The notes under the pieces were generated by a model. That model was not told the DNA's origin and searched no databases. It saw only the letters and a program-made list of their open reading frames with translations. The translations under genes were made by a program, and so were the position numbers. Source: Solitalea lacus (GTDB lineage: Bacteria; Bacteroidota; Bacteroidia; Sphingobacteriales; Sphingobacteriaceae). From it: DNA of 64,000 bases. The DNA lies in the NCBI RefSeq assembly GCF_022014595.1, contig NZ_CP091740.1, forward strand, positions 4,328,200-4,392,199, in the 5' to 3' direction. This document shows, one piece after another, positions 1 through 8,573 of this stretch (position 1 is its first letter; each line of letters starts with the position of its first letter).

Positions 1-943
1 GTACCCCTTTCCCATTCACGCCCAACATTGGCCATCCACCCACCCAGGTAACAGGTTCCAAATTAGGGGTTCGGCCTATGGCTCCACGATCCTGCATAAT
101 AATAAACCACCAGGAACCATCTTTTAGTTGTACCATTCCACCCTGGTGCAGTCCATTGCCCGGATAAGTATGGTCGTCATTAATAACTACCTTCGATTCA
201 TAAGGACCATAAATATTATCTGATCGCAAACAAACCTGCCTTCCTTTTGTACCTCCGGTAGTACCCAAAATATAATACTTCCCTTTGATTTTGTATAAAT
301 GGGACCCTTCCAAATAAGGGTAATCACGATTATTATAAATTTCCCTTTGCGGCGTTTTCACCGATAAGGCATCGGCATTTAATTCCGTTATATACAGTTT
401 TTGTTGACCATGAGCCACGTACACTTTTCCATCATCATCAAAAAACAACCCCGGATCATATAAGTATTCCGGCAAAATCGCTCTTTTCCAAGGTCCTTTG
501 ATGTCTTTGGCAGTACAAATGGAGAAATTTCCTTTTTCTTTATCCCAATTGGGGGTGCAAAATCCTACATAAAACATTCCGTTGTGATGTCTGATGGTTG
601 CAGCCCATGAACCCCGCAGGTACATATTGCCCCCTTGAAGATTATAGCGAGGATCTTCATCGTACTTGTCGACAGCATAACCAGCCATTTCCCAGTTTAC
701 CAAATCCCTTGATTTTAGTATGGGGCAACCAGGCACATAGTGCATACTGGTTGAAACAAAGTAAAATTCATCACCGACCCGTATAAAATCCGGGTCGGGC
801 CAATCGCCCCATAGTAAAGGGTTTTTATACGTACCATTTCCATTATCTGCTGCCCATACTTTTTGGGGTAATGACTGTGCCAAAAGGCTTAATGGTAACG
901 TAAGAAAGATAATTTGAAGTAAAAGAAATAGCCGTTTTTTCAT
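1..943 (-). CDS. Glycoside hydrolase family 43 enzyme (3' end cut by window edge)
   Basis: This gene has no stop codon in the window because it runs off the left edge. I translated it from the ATG at 943. About 314 residues are visible. The start MKKRLFLLLQIIFLTLPLSL is a signal peptide, so the enzyme is exported. GH43 marks are in the expected order: WPDPDF near residue 48 (catalytic base Asp), YDPGLFFDDDG near residue 162 (the pKa-tuning Asp), and YLEGSHLYK near residue 213 (the general-acid Glu). GH43 enzymes are mostly beta-xylosidases, alpha-arabinofuranosidases or arabinanases; the exact substrate cannot be told from this part. It lies downstream of a SusC/SusD pair, beyond a terminator, and has its own promoter that copies the one in front of the sigma gene. 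It probably trims side chains or oligomers from the glycan that SusCD imports. Confidence 0.9.
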   Translation of the reverse strand, partial: MKKRLFLLLQIIFLTLPLSLLAQSLPQKVWAADNGNGTYKNPLLWGDWPDPDFIRVGDEFYFVSTSMHYVPGCPILKSRDLVNWEMAGYAVDKYDEDPRYNLQGGNMYLRGSWAATIRHHNGMFYVGFCTPNWDKEKGNFSICTAKDIKGPWKRAILPEYLYDPGLFFDDDGKVYVAHGQQKLYITELNADALSVKTPQREIYNNRDYPYLEGSHLYKIKGKYYILGTTGGTKGRQVCLRSDNIYGPYESKVVINDDHTYPGNGLHQGGMVQLKDGSWWFIIMQDRGAIGRTPNLEPVTWVGGWPMLGVNGKGV

Positions 944-1000
944 GATAAGCTTTTAAAACAGAATGGTAAATCATAGAGAGACTCCATGTTGTCATTTTGC

Positions 1001-1116
1001 TATTGAATTAAAAAGCAAAAGAAATAAAATTGAAATCATATACAATGAATGAGCATTCACTAAACTAGTGAATACAAGCTTTAAGAGACTTGACAACCGA
1101 TTGCGTAATTTTAAAT
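1001..1116 (-). promoter_or_regulatory. Promoter/operator module of the GH43 gene (copy A of a duplicated module)
   Basis: Read on the minus strand this region has ATTG (1043-1046), a 19-base spacer, and TTCTTTTG (1016-1023), close to the Bacteroidota -33/-7 pattern TTTG-N19-TAnnTTTG. Upstream sits a perfect inverted repeat with 8-bp arms and a 3-bp centre (1055-1073, arm attcacta), and further upstream a degenerate copy (1093-1104) of the palindrome gcaatcgattgc. The whole stretch closely resembles 7763-7877 in front of the ECF sigma gene, with the same order and spacing of elements. The 5' leader to the GH43 start would be about 66 bases. Confidence 0.6.
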
Positions 1117-1173
1117 AGTTTACAAACATCTTAAAGACTAATGGCTTATTTTGCTGTTTTCCCATAAAAGCAA

Positions 1174-1200
1174 GCAAGCAGCCTTGATAAGGCTGCTTGC
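1174..1200 (-). terminator. Rho-independent terminator after susD
   Basis: A perfect 12-bp stem (arms 1174-1185 and 1189-1200) with a 3-base loop lies 30 bp past the susD stop. On the minus strand it is followed by TTGCTTTTATG. It separates the sigma-FecR-SusCD unit from the GH43 gene, which fits the separate promoter of the latter. Confidence 0.75.
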
Positions 1201-1229
1201 AAAACTTAGTTTATAGAAACCATTATCCT

Positions 1230-2807
1230 TTAGTAATTTTGATTCTGCTTGAGCACACCTTGAGAAATATCAATTGCCGCCTGTGGAATTGGAAGTAAGT
1301 AATTTTTCGGAGCAAAAATGCGTTGCTCCACCAACCGGTTTGTTCCAGTCAAGGCAACAGAACCGTCAGGATTCACAACTCCTTCTCTTACCCCATAAAC
1401 AGGGTTACCGATTTTCTCTAGTTGATTCCAACGTTTCAAATCGAACCATCGGAATCCTTCCATTGCAAGTTCCACTCTTCGCTCTCTTCTGATAAGCTCT
1501 CTTAGTTTAACCTGGTTGCTATAAACCGTTCTGTCCACCGCAGGCATGCCAGCTCGTTGTCTTATGGCATCAATAGCATTATAAACGCTTGCATCAATCT
1601 GGTTCTGCTCAATTTTTGCTTCTGCATACGTTAGCAACACCTCTGCATAACGAATTAGAATGGCATTGGTTCCCCAGTTCCAAACTCCATCTCCTTCTGC
1701 AGTCGGATCCATGTACTTACGCAGGTTATAACCAGTTTCTGAAGCATTGTCGCTGTTATTATAATAATCTGCTCCGTCTTTATCTAACGAATTAAACAAG
1801 CTACCTCTCCAATCAGCGCCAGGATAAAGAATGGTTGCTTTCATTCGAGGATCTCTGTTTACATAAGGATTTTGCGGGTTATACAATGGCGAGAGCTCGG
1901 CAACTTTTCCATCTGTACACTCATATTCATCTACCAAACTTTGAGTTGGTTCTATCGACGACCAGCCACCTTCACTGTTAGGTAAATGAGCACCCATATC
2001 CCACATCGTATTGTCTTGTCCATCTACCTTATATTGACGATCAAAGATGACCTCACTGTTTCCCTTATTAGCCATCCAGAACATTGCCTCATAATTTGGG
2101 AACAAGCTAAAGCCCATATTCATTACCTGACTGGCCGAATTAGCTGCATCAGCAAACTTACCCTCATACAGTTCAATACGTGCCTTTAAAGCCAGAACAG
2201 CTACTTTTGACACCCTGCCACTTGATGAGGCCTTATTAGGAAGTGAATTTGCAATAGCTCCTAACTCATCTAAAATAAATTTTACAACCTCTGCCTTAGG
2301 CGTTTTAGGAATATTGGACTCTTGGAGAGCAAGTGGCTTAGTCATTAAAGGCACATCGCCAAAAAACTGAACTTTGTAGAAATAATCCATAGCTCTAATG
2401 AAACGAGCTTCTGCCTTCATCGCTTCTTTCTTTGCAGGATCTGCGAATGGCACCTTTTCTATACCAACTAAGAACTCATTACAGGATCTAATACCTTTAA
2501 AATCGAAAAAATTATTTTGATCCACGTAGCCAGCATCCATGGTACCATTACCAATCTTTTGGAAACCATCCCAAACAAACTGTGAGTAAGCGTTATCGGC
2601 CATACCGTCCATATATAACACTTCCCAAAAACCGAATAAACCTTTTCGATAACAGGCATTCAATGCCATTTGCACATCCTTCTCATTTTTCCAAAAGGTT
2701 TGATCCGAAAGTTCGTCTAAAGGAGCTTTGTCCAAAAAATCTTTATTACAGGCTGTAAAACTTAATGCAATTGAAAGTGCTCCAGCCAATACATATATTT
2801 TTTTCAT
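1230..2807 (-). CDS. SusD/RagB family glycan-binding lipoprotein
   Basis: 525 residues. The N-terminus has a short hydrophobic stretch ending in a lipobox (SFTAC, Cys about residue 20), so the protein is lipid-anchored and, as for the family, displayed on the outer membrane surface. The start of the mature part (CNKDFLDKAPLDELSDQTFW) and the later helical TPR-like part, including RYAEVLLTYAEAKIEQNQ and RRERRVELAMEGFRWFDLKRW, are typical SusD/RagB signatures. The length is normal for the family. It acts as the lid and ligand-binding subunit over the SusC channel. The gene begins 17 bp after susC and ends just before a strong terminator, so it is the last gene of the operon. The ligand cannot be named from the sequence, but the GH43 gene next door suggests a xylan- or arabinan-type plant glycan. 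Confidence 0.95.
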   Translation of the reverse strand: MKKIYVLAGALSIALSFTACNKDFLDKAPLDELSDQTFWKNEKDVQMALNACYRKGLFGFWEVLYMDGMADNAYSQFVWDGFQKIGNGTMDAGYVDQNNFFDFKGIRSCNEFLVGIEKVPFADPAKKEAMKAEARFIRAMDYFYKVQFFGDVPLMTKPLALQESNIPKTPKAEVVKFILDELGAIANSLPNKASSSGRVSKVAVLALKARIELYEGKFADAANSASQVMNMGFSLFPNYEAMFWMANKGNSEVIFDRQYKVDGQDNTMWDMGAHLPNSEGGWSSIEPTQSLVDEYECTDGKVAELSPLYNPQNPYVNRDPRMKATILYPGADWRGSLFNSLDKDGADYYNNSDNASETGYNLRKYMDPTAEGDGVWNWGTNAILIRYAEVLLTYAEAKIEQNQIDASVYNAIDAIRQRAGMPAVDRTVYSNQVKLRELIRRERRVELAMEGFRWFDLKRWNQLEKIGNPVYGVREGVVNPDGSVALTGTNRLVEQRIFAPKNYLLPIPQAAIDISQGVLKQNQNY

Positions 2808-2824
2808 TTGATTGTCTCTTCTAA

Positions 2825-5800
2825 TTAAAATTTAACATCTAATCCTAATGTGTACACTTTTACCTGCGGATAATTTGCACCGCGGCTTACCTCTGGTAAT
2901 TCCGGATCGTATCCATCAGGGTACTTAGTAATGGTGAATAAGTTTTGTCCGCTTAAGTATAATTTAAAGCTGGAAATTCTCATCTTTTCTGTAAGCGACT
3001 TAGGAAAGCTGTACCCTAATTGTAGATTCTTGAGACGTACGTATGATGCATCTCTTACCCAAAATGATGAAACCTGCTCATTATGTTTTTGAGTGGCTAA
3101 TACTCTTGGAAATTCTGCATTCGGATTCTCAGGTGTCCAGCGTCCCAATTGATATTCAAGTGGTTTACGATCACTGAATCCACCGATTGCCTCATTGTTT
3201 AACAGGCCTTTATGACCAGCAGCGCCTTGCATAAATACACTTAGATCGAAGCCCTTATAGCTAGCGCCCAGGTTTAATCCATAGATGTATTTGGGAATGC
3301 TATTGCCAATCATAACACGATCTTGTGCATTAATTACATTGTCGCCGTTCTGATCTTTATATATCAAATCCCCTGGTTTTGTCACTGAACTTTGAGTAGC
3401 ATGTTCTGCAACCTCGGCTTGTGTTTTGAAAATACCTTCTACTTCATACCCGTAAAACGATCTATAAGGTACTCCTACACGAGCAATTTGAGCATTGCCT
3501 GAATAAAAAATATCGCCTTTCCCTTTTAGGTCTGTTACCTCATTATTAACAATTGTAAAATTGGCTGAAGCGTTATAGGCAACTTGTCCTATCCTATTAT
3601 TGTGACTTAATTCAAATTCAAATCCCTTATTTGCCATAGCCCCTGCATTACGAGCCGGAGCAGCCAATCCGTAAGTAACCGGAGCAGGGAAGTCAAGAAG
3701 AATATCTTTTGTTTCTCTGCTGAAGTAATCTGCAGTCAATGAAAGTTTATCGTTAAAGAAAGATGCATCAAGACCTAAATCAGTGTTAATTGAGGTTTCC
3801 CAAACCAAATCAGGATTTACTCCTTTCGTTACCATGGCACCTGAAGCTACTGCATCATCGAAAGTATAGTCCACATCTTTCCCTAGTGTAATTGTTGCTA
3901 CAGTAGGGTAATATAGTTGACCGCCACTGGAATTAGTTACTAACTGATTACCCAATTTTCCCCATGAAGCTCTCAATTTCAGATTAGATAACCAGTTTAC
4001 CGATTTAAGAAACTCTTCTTCTGAAATTCTCCAACCAGCCGAAAATGAGGGGAACAAGCCATACTGATTTCCTTTGGCAAATCGTGAAGACCCATCATAC
4101 CTGGCATTCGCTTCAAACATATACCGGTTATTATAAGTATAACCTAAGCGACCAAAGAATGATTGCAACGCCCATTCATAGGCTGACCCGGTAGCTTCCT
4201 GTCCGTCTGTTGAGCCAGGATTTAACTCCGTTAATTCATTGTTAGGAAAACCCTTTCTATACCCTTGAGACCAATCATTTCTATATGATTCACGAGAGAA
4301 ACCGGCCAATCCTTTAACATCGTGCTTACCAAAACTATGGTTAAAGTTTAATAAAGCTTGTGCAGTGATGTTTAGGGAATTGGCATTATAATCTCTTTGT
4401 GAATTTGGCCCTTGATACTTGGTAGGATTGCCAGTATTTGGATCATAGAATTGAATATCTTTAATGAAACGGCTACCCATATCAGCAAACGATCTTATAC
4501 CTAACATCCCTGTAGCAGTCAGACCCTTAAGAATCGTTAATTCACCATGAATATTTCCGAAAGCATCGTTATAGTTAGATACATTGGTTGCGTTCAAATC
4601 CATCCAGGCAATCGGGTTACCATCCTGGCCATAGCCGTATTGGCCATTTGAATATTTATATGGTATAGTTGGTGATAATTTAATTACCTGTCTGAAAATT
4701 TGGTCCATATCCCCTGTATAAGGATTGGTTGGCTCGGTAATATTCTTGCGGTTAATATTTAAGTCTACCCCCACCTTTAACCGATCATAAACCTGACTTT
4801 CAATATTTGTTTTAAGGTTATAGCGTTTTGAAAAAGAGTTTTTTATTAAACCTTTTTGGTCAAAATAACCCAAAGAAATTGAATAAGTAGTTTTCTCAGA
4901 CCCTCCAGATAACCCTAAATAATGATTCTGCTGATAACCTTTTTCTGTAAAGAATAATCCCAACCAGTCAGTGTTTGGGTATTTATCAGGATCAACACCT
5001 GATGCAAATTTTGCAATTTCTTCATCAGTGTATCTTTTAGTTTTTCCTTCATTATCTAATGCCTCGTTGTATAAGCGGGCATAATCTGCTGAATTAAGGA
5101 AATGTGGTAAACGAGTAGGATCTTGCCAGCCTGAATATGCACTGTACGTCAATTGTGCCGGAGTATTATTCTTTCCTTTCTTAGTTGTAATTAAGATTAC
5201 ACCATTTGCCGCACGTGAGCCATAAATTGCTGCCGAGGCAGCATCTTTTAACACTGAAACACTTTCAATGTCATTCGGATCAAGGGTATTCATATCACCT
5301 TGTAATCCATCAATAAGTACTAATGGACTAGAATCGTTTAATGTTCCGATACCTCTAATACGAATAGTTCCACCGTCTTTTCCGGGCTGGCCTGAGCGCT
5401 GCAATACTGTAACACCGGCCATTTTTCCCTGAATAGCTGTAGAGATATTGGTAACCGGTCGGTTTGCAAAATCCTTTGCTGAAACCGTAGCAATTGCCCC
5501 GGTTAAGTTTACTTTCTTTTGTTGTCCGTAACCTACCACAACTACTTCGTCCAAAGCACTCATAGAAGGCTCAAGCATTACATTAATGGTAGTTTGGGTG
5601 CCAACAGTAATCTCCTTAGGTTTGAAACCAATCATCGAGAACACCAGCATATCCCCCTTCTCTACCTTAATTGAGTAAGTTCCATCAACACTTGTACTGG
5701 TTGCTGTCGTACGATTCTTAACGCTAACAGTTACGCCAGGCAATGGACCAGTTGCATCTGAAACAGTTCCTTTTATTGTAATTTGATCAACAGTTGATGT

Positions 5801-6187
5801 AGTAATGACAGTTAAATTATTGTTGTGTTTTTCAACTGCCTTGAAAATTACAATGCCATTTTCTCCTTCTTTGTAATGAAAGCTTGTTCCGTTTAAAATT
5901 GAATTTAAAACATTGTTAAGCGGTTCATTTATAAACTCTAAATTTTTCGACTGAACTTTACGAAGCTCATTATGATTATAGTTAAATGACACCTTTGAAA
6001 GCTCACTTAGGCGCTTGAATGCATTTTCAAGTGTCTCTCCTCCTTTGAAACCAATCGTCACTTTAACCTGCTGGATATCCAGAATGCGGGCCTTTGCCCA
6101 AGCATTTAATGACACAGCAGAAAGCATGGCAAGCATTCCTAGCTGCGCCATTCGCCGTTTTAACATTTTTTGTAAATTTTGCTTCAT
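2825..6187 (-). CDS. SusC/RagA TonB-dependent outer-membrane transporter with STN domain
   Basis: 1120 residues. After a signal peptide (about residues 1-32) there is an STN domain (about 40-112), found in transporters that signal to a FecR anti-sigma factor. It is followed by a carboxypeptidase-regulatory-like beta-sandwich (about 130-208, start IKGTVSDATGPLPGV), a TonB-box/plug start (EVVVVGYGQQKKVNLTGA, about 213-231), the plug with the IRGIGTLNDSSPLVLIDG motif, and a 22-strand-type barrel ending in a C-terminal aromatic strand (YTLGLDVKF). It imports glycan fragments using TonB energy. It lies 25 bp after the fecR-like gene and 17 bp before susD. The STN domain plus the adjacent sigma/anti-sigma pair indicates surface-signalling control of the locus by its own substrate. 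Confidence 0.95.
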   Translation of the reverse strand: MKQNLQKMLKRRMAQLGMLAMLSAVSLNAWAKARILDIQQVKVTIGFKGGETLENAFKRLSELSKVSFNYNHNELRKVQSKNLEFINEPLNNVLNSILNGTSFHYKEGENGIVIFKAVEKHNNNLTVITTSTVDQITIKGTVSDATGPLPGVTVSVKNRTTATSTSVDGTYSIKVEKGDMLVFSMIGFKPKEITVGTQTTINVMLEPSMSALDEVVVVGYGQQKKVNLTGAIATVSAKDFANRPVTNISTAIQGKMAGVTVLQRSGQPGKDGGTIRIRGIGTLNDSSPLVLIDGLQGDMNTLDPNDIESVSVLKDAASAAIYGSRAANGVILITTKKGKNNTPAQLTYSAYSGWQDPTRLPHFLNSADYARLYNEALDNEGKTKRYTDEEIAKFASGVDPDKYPNTDWLGLFFTEKGYQQNHYLGLSGGSEKTTYSISLGYFDQKGLIKNSFSKRYNLKTNIESQVYDRLKVGVDLNINRKNITEPTNPYTGDMDQIFRQVIKLSPTIPYKYSNGQYGYGQDGNPIAWMDLNATNVSNYNDAFGNIHGELTILKGLTATGMLGIRSFADMGSRFIKDIQFYDPNTGNPTKYQGPNSQRDYNANSLNITAQALLNFNHSFGKHDVKGLAGFSRESYRNDWSQGYRKGFPNNELTELNPGSTDGQEATGSAYEWALQSFFGRLGYTYNNRYMFEANARYDGSSRFAKGNQYGLFPSFSAGWRISEEEFLKSVNWLSNLKLRASWGKLGNQLVTNSSGGQLYYPTVATITLGKDVDYTFDDAVASGAMVTKGVNPDLVWETSINTDLGLDASFFNDKLSLTADYFSRETKDILLDFPAPVTYGLAAPARNAGAMANKGFEFELSHNNRIGQVAYNASANFTIVNNEVTDLKGKGDIFYSGNAQIARVGVPYRSFYGYEVEGIFKTQAEVAEHATQSSVTKPGDLIYKDQNGDNVINAQDRVMIGNSIPKYIYGLNLGASYKGFDLSVFMQGAAGHKGLLNNEAIGGFSDRKPLEYQLGRWTPENPNAEFPRVLATQKHNEQVSSFWVRDASYVRLKNLQLGYSFPKSLTEKMRISSFKLYLSGQNLFTITKYPDGYDPELPEVSRGANYPQVKVYTLGLDVKF

Positions 6188-6212
6188 TGTATTGGAATTA
6201 TAAAGTGTCTTA

Positions 6213-7127
6213 TTATTTGCATGATTTACCAGTAATAAATACCTGATTGCCTTTTATTGAGTAGGTTATGCCTTGAATTTCTTTAAGCGTTTCCAAAACC
6301 TTTGATAAGGTTTGTGTTTTAGTAAAATGAATACTATTTTGACAGTTGCTGAAAACTTTCGAATCGTAATTCATTTCCACATTAAATCTGTTAGCAATAG
6401 CCAGCATTATTTCATCAAAATAGGCCTCTGTTAAAATGAAATCGCCCTTCTTCCATGCTGTTGTTTTTACGGCCTTAACAGTTTTATTTATTGCGGAGTG
6501 ATCTGCTTTGCTAAACACCAATTGCTTATCAGGAGTGAGCACTCCCAGAGTTTTCGCTTGCTCATTAACCTGCACCTTTCCTCTTTCAACAGTTACCGTA
6601 ATAGTTGGCAATGCAGCGTATGACTTAACATTAAATGCTGTACCTAAAACACGGGTGCTAACATTGGACGTGTGAACAATAAATGGTTTTGATGGATCAT
6701 GAGTAACATCGAAGAAGGCTTCACCTTCTTCTAAATAAATATCCCTTGTACTTGCAAATTTTGATGGGTACTTCAGTTTACTGCCTGCATTTAAAATGAT
6801 TTTACTACCATCAGGCAGCATAAATTCCATTACTTTTCCTTGTGGAGCATTTAGGGTAATGAATGTTAATGAGTCATTCTTTAACCAATAAAGTTTATAG
6901 GAGATCAAAGCTGTCGAGATCAACACTATTAAGACTGCGGCAATCTTATAAGTAGTGGATGTCAATAATCTTCTTATTAATCCAGGAGAGGCCTGTTGAT
7001 TAGAAATACTTTGGTATAACCGTTGTTGAATTTCATCTTTTACCTGCAATCTATCCTCTTCACTATCAAACGACAATGGATATTCTGAAACATTAAATTC
7101 TTTATAAAAATCTTTCTTCGACGTCAT
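6213..7127 (-). CDS. FecR-family anti-sigma factor
   Basis: 304 residues. A cytoplasmic N-terminal part of about 60 residues is followed by one membrane helix (about 61-80). The periplasmic part has the FecR domain (start TLNAPQGKVMEFMLPDGSKI; then LEEGEAFFDVTHDPSKPFIV; then VLGTAFNVKSY) and the usual C-terminal STN-interacting domain (FDEIMLAIANRFNVEMNYD to the end). It would hold the sigma factor encoded 66 bp upstream and release it when the STN domain of the downstream SusC signals substrate. The gene order sigma-fecR-susC-susD is the standard arrangement of such switches in Bacteroidota. Confidence 0.95.
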   Translation of the reverse strand: MTSKKDFYKEFNVSEYPLSFDSEEDRLQVKDEIQQRLYQSISNQQASPGLIRRLLTSTTYKIAAVLIVLISTALISYKLYWLKNDSLTFITLNAPQGKVMEFMLPDGSKIILNAGSKLKYPSKFASTRDIYLEEGEAFFDVTHDPSKPFIVHTSNVSTRVLGTAFNVKSYAALPTITVTVERGKVQVNEQAKTLGVLTPDKQLVFSKADHSAINKTVKAVKTTAWKKGDFILTEAYFDEIMLAIANRFNVEMNYDSKVFSNCQNSIHFTKTQTLSKVLETLKEIQGITYSIKGNQVFITGKSCK

Positions 7128-7193
7128 TTATCTTGCGAAATATGACGTAAAGACGATGAAGTAATTACTAAGTACTACTGTTATTTTTATTTT

Positions 7194-7754
7194 TTAGAAA
7201 AAAATAGTGGCCAGACTCTGGGAAACCTTTTCGCGAAGCCGCTTCAAAGCTTTACTAATCTGATTTTTAACGGTTTGGTTGGAGAGGGATAAACGGTTAG
7301 CAATTTCGTCAATCGACAGATTTTCTTCTCGGCTCAATTGATAGATTTCTCTCATTTTTTCCGGAAGCTGGTCTATTTCAAAACGAATAATGCCATTCAA
7401 CTCATTGTAACAAACTTCCTCATAGGTACCATTACAAGCACCTGGCTGCATTTGAACAATTTCATTATCCTTCTTTGTTCTTCTGGTTACAGACCGTTGC
7501 TTGTCAATTATTTTGTTTTTGAGGGCGGTGAATAGAAATCCTGAGAAAGATTTATAAATGTATAATGATGTGCGGGTATTCCACAATTGTAAAAACAGGT
7601 CGTGAACTATATCTTTTGCATCTTCTCTGTCATTTAACTTTTTACAAGCAATATCAAAGAGAACTTCCCAATAACGATTATAGAGCTCATTTAAAGCCTC
7701 CATGTTGTTATTTTGCAACATGCTTAGCAACTCTATATCGTCAAATAATTCCAA
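7194..7754 (-). CDS. ECF-type RNA polymerase sigma factor (sigma-70 family, PUL type)
   Basis: 186 residues. Region 2 (about 22-90) is seen in LYNRYWEVLFDIACKKL and AKDIVHDLFLQLW. Region 4 (about 123-175) is seen in LPEKMREIYQLSREENLSID and the helix-turn-helix IANRLSLSNQTVKNQISKAL. There is no region 1 or 3, as expected for ECF sigma factors. It should direct transcription of the SusC/SusD transport genes when the FecR partner releases it. Its own promoter module (7763-7877) is duplicated in front of the GH43 gene, so one regulator probably acts on both. The 5' leader would be only about 15 bases. Confidence 0.93.
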   Translation of the reverse strand: MELFDDIELLSMLQNNNMEALNELYNRYWEVLFDIACKKLNDREDAKDIVHDLFLQLWNTRTSLYIYKSFSGFLFTALKNKIIDKQRSVTRRTKKDNEIVQMQPGACNGTYEEVCYNELNGIIRFEIDQLPEKMREIYQLSREENLSIDEIANRLSLSNQTVKNQISKALKRLREKVSQSLATIFF

Positions 7755-7762
7755 CTTATTTC

Positions 7763-7877
7763 AATTGAATAAAAACCAAAAGAACTAAAATTGGAATTAT
7801 ATACAATGAATGAGTATTCACTAAACTAGCGAAAAAGCGCTTGAAGAGACAAAGCAATCGATTGCGTAATTTTAAAT
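7763..7877 (-). promoter_or_regulatory. Promoter/operator module of the ECF sigma operon (copy B)
   Basis: On the minus strand it has ATTG (7804-7807), a 19-base spacer and TTCTTTTG (7777-7784). Upstream there is an inverted repeat related to that in copy A (7816-7834, right arm degenerate) and a perfect 12-bp palindrome gcaatcgattgc (7854-7865), which looks like a LacI-family or similar dimeric-regulator site. The copy at 1001-1116 has the same elements in the same order and spacing. Which protein binds is unknown; no LacI- or AraC-type gene lies within the locus itself. Confidence 0.6.
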
Positions 7878-8031
7878 TAAAGCAATTCAAAATTACAAAA
7901 AAGATGGAATTAACTCCAAATTACAATCAAGATCACATCAAAGGTGACTAAAACTTAACCTTTTATAATGTGACAATAACTAGGATTACATCAGCCTATT
8001 TACAAAACGGTCTAAAATAATCCCCTAAAGC

Positions 8032-8062
8032 TTTGGTAGTTAGAATTAAACATCTATCTTTG
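8032..8062 (+). promoter_or_regulatory. Promoter of the rplM operon
   Basis: TTTG at 8032-8035, a 19-base spacer, and TATCTTTG at 8055-8062: an exact match to the Bacteroidota housekeeping form. Transcription would start about 8069, giving a leader of about 50 bases to the GTG start of rplM. Confidence 0.7.
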
Positions 8063-8065
8063 CAA

Positions 8066-8080
8066 TCCCAAATTTTGGGA
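8066..8080 (+). promoter_or_regulatory. Short palindrome at the start of the rplM leader
   Basis: A 7-bp inverted repeat (tcccaaa / tttggga) around one base lies at the expected 5' end of the transcript. It could be a small leader hairpin with a role in ribosomal-protein feedback, or a binding site near the transcription start. The function is inferred from position only. Confidence 0.3.
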
Positions 8081-8121
8081 AAAGAGTATTAAATCATTAT
8101 TAATCAATTAATTATTCACAA

Positions 8122-8562
8122 GTGAATACGTTAAGTTACAAAACTGTCTCTGCAAACAGTAAAACTGTTAAAAAGGAGTGGGTCGTAATTGACGCCAACG
8201 CAGAGATCCTGGGGCGCTTGTCATCGAAGATCGCAATGATCATCCGTGGTAAACACAAGCCTGACTTTACCCCGCACGTAGACTGTGGAGATAACGTAAT
8301 TGTTATCAACGCAGACAAGGTTAAATTGACTGGTAACAAATGGACTGAAAAACAGTACGTACGTTACACTGGTTATCCAGGTGGTCAGCGCTTTATCTCC
8401 CCAAGAGATTTAATGGCTAAACACCCTACTGCAGTTATCGAAAAAGCAGTACGCGGTATGCTTCCTAAAAACAAATTAGGAAACGCGTTAATTAAGAACT
8501 TGTATGTATATGCCGGCAACGAGCATCCGCATGCAGCTCAAAGTCCTAAAACCATTAAATAA
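8122..8562 (+). CDS. rplM: 50S ribosomal protein L13 (uL13)
   Basis: 146 residues, a normal length. It starts with GTG: the translation MNTLSYKTVSANSKTVKKEW matches the start of Bacteroidota L13 proteins, and no in-frame ATG lies nearby upstream. Typical L13 parts are WVVIDANAEILGRLSSKIA, IRGKHKPDFTPHVDCGDNV and the GYPGG...RGMLPKNKLG segment. L13 is an early-assembly protein of the large ribosomal subunit. It is the first gene of rplM-rpsI-rpsB-tsf, 11 bp before rpsI. Confidence 0.97.
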   Translation: MNTLSYKTVSANSKTVKKEWVVIDANAEILGRLSSKIAMIIRGKHKPDFTPHVDCGDNVIVINADKVKLTGNKWTEKQYVRYTGYPGGQRFISPRDLMAKHPTAVIEKAVRGMLPKNKLGNALIKNLYVYAGNEHPHAAQSPKTIK

Positions 8563-8573
8563 TTCCAAGGAGA

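Noticed and set aside
992-1177. 61-residue minus-strand frame between susD and GH43
   Set aside because: It lies over the duplicated promoter module and the terminator region; the low-complexity Leu/Phe-rich translation comes from AT-rich regulatory DNA.
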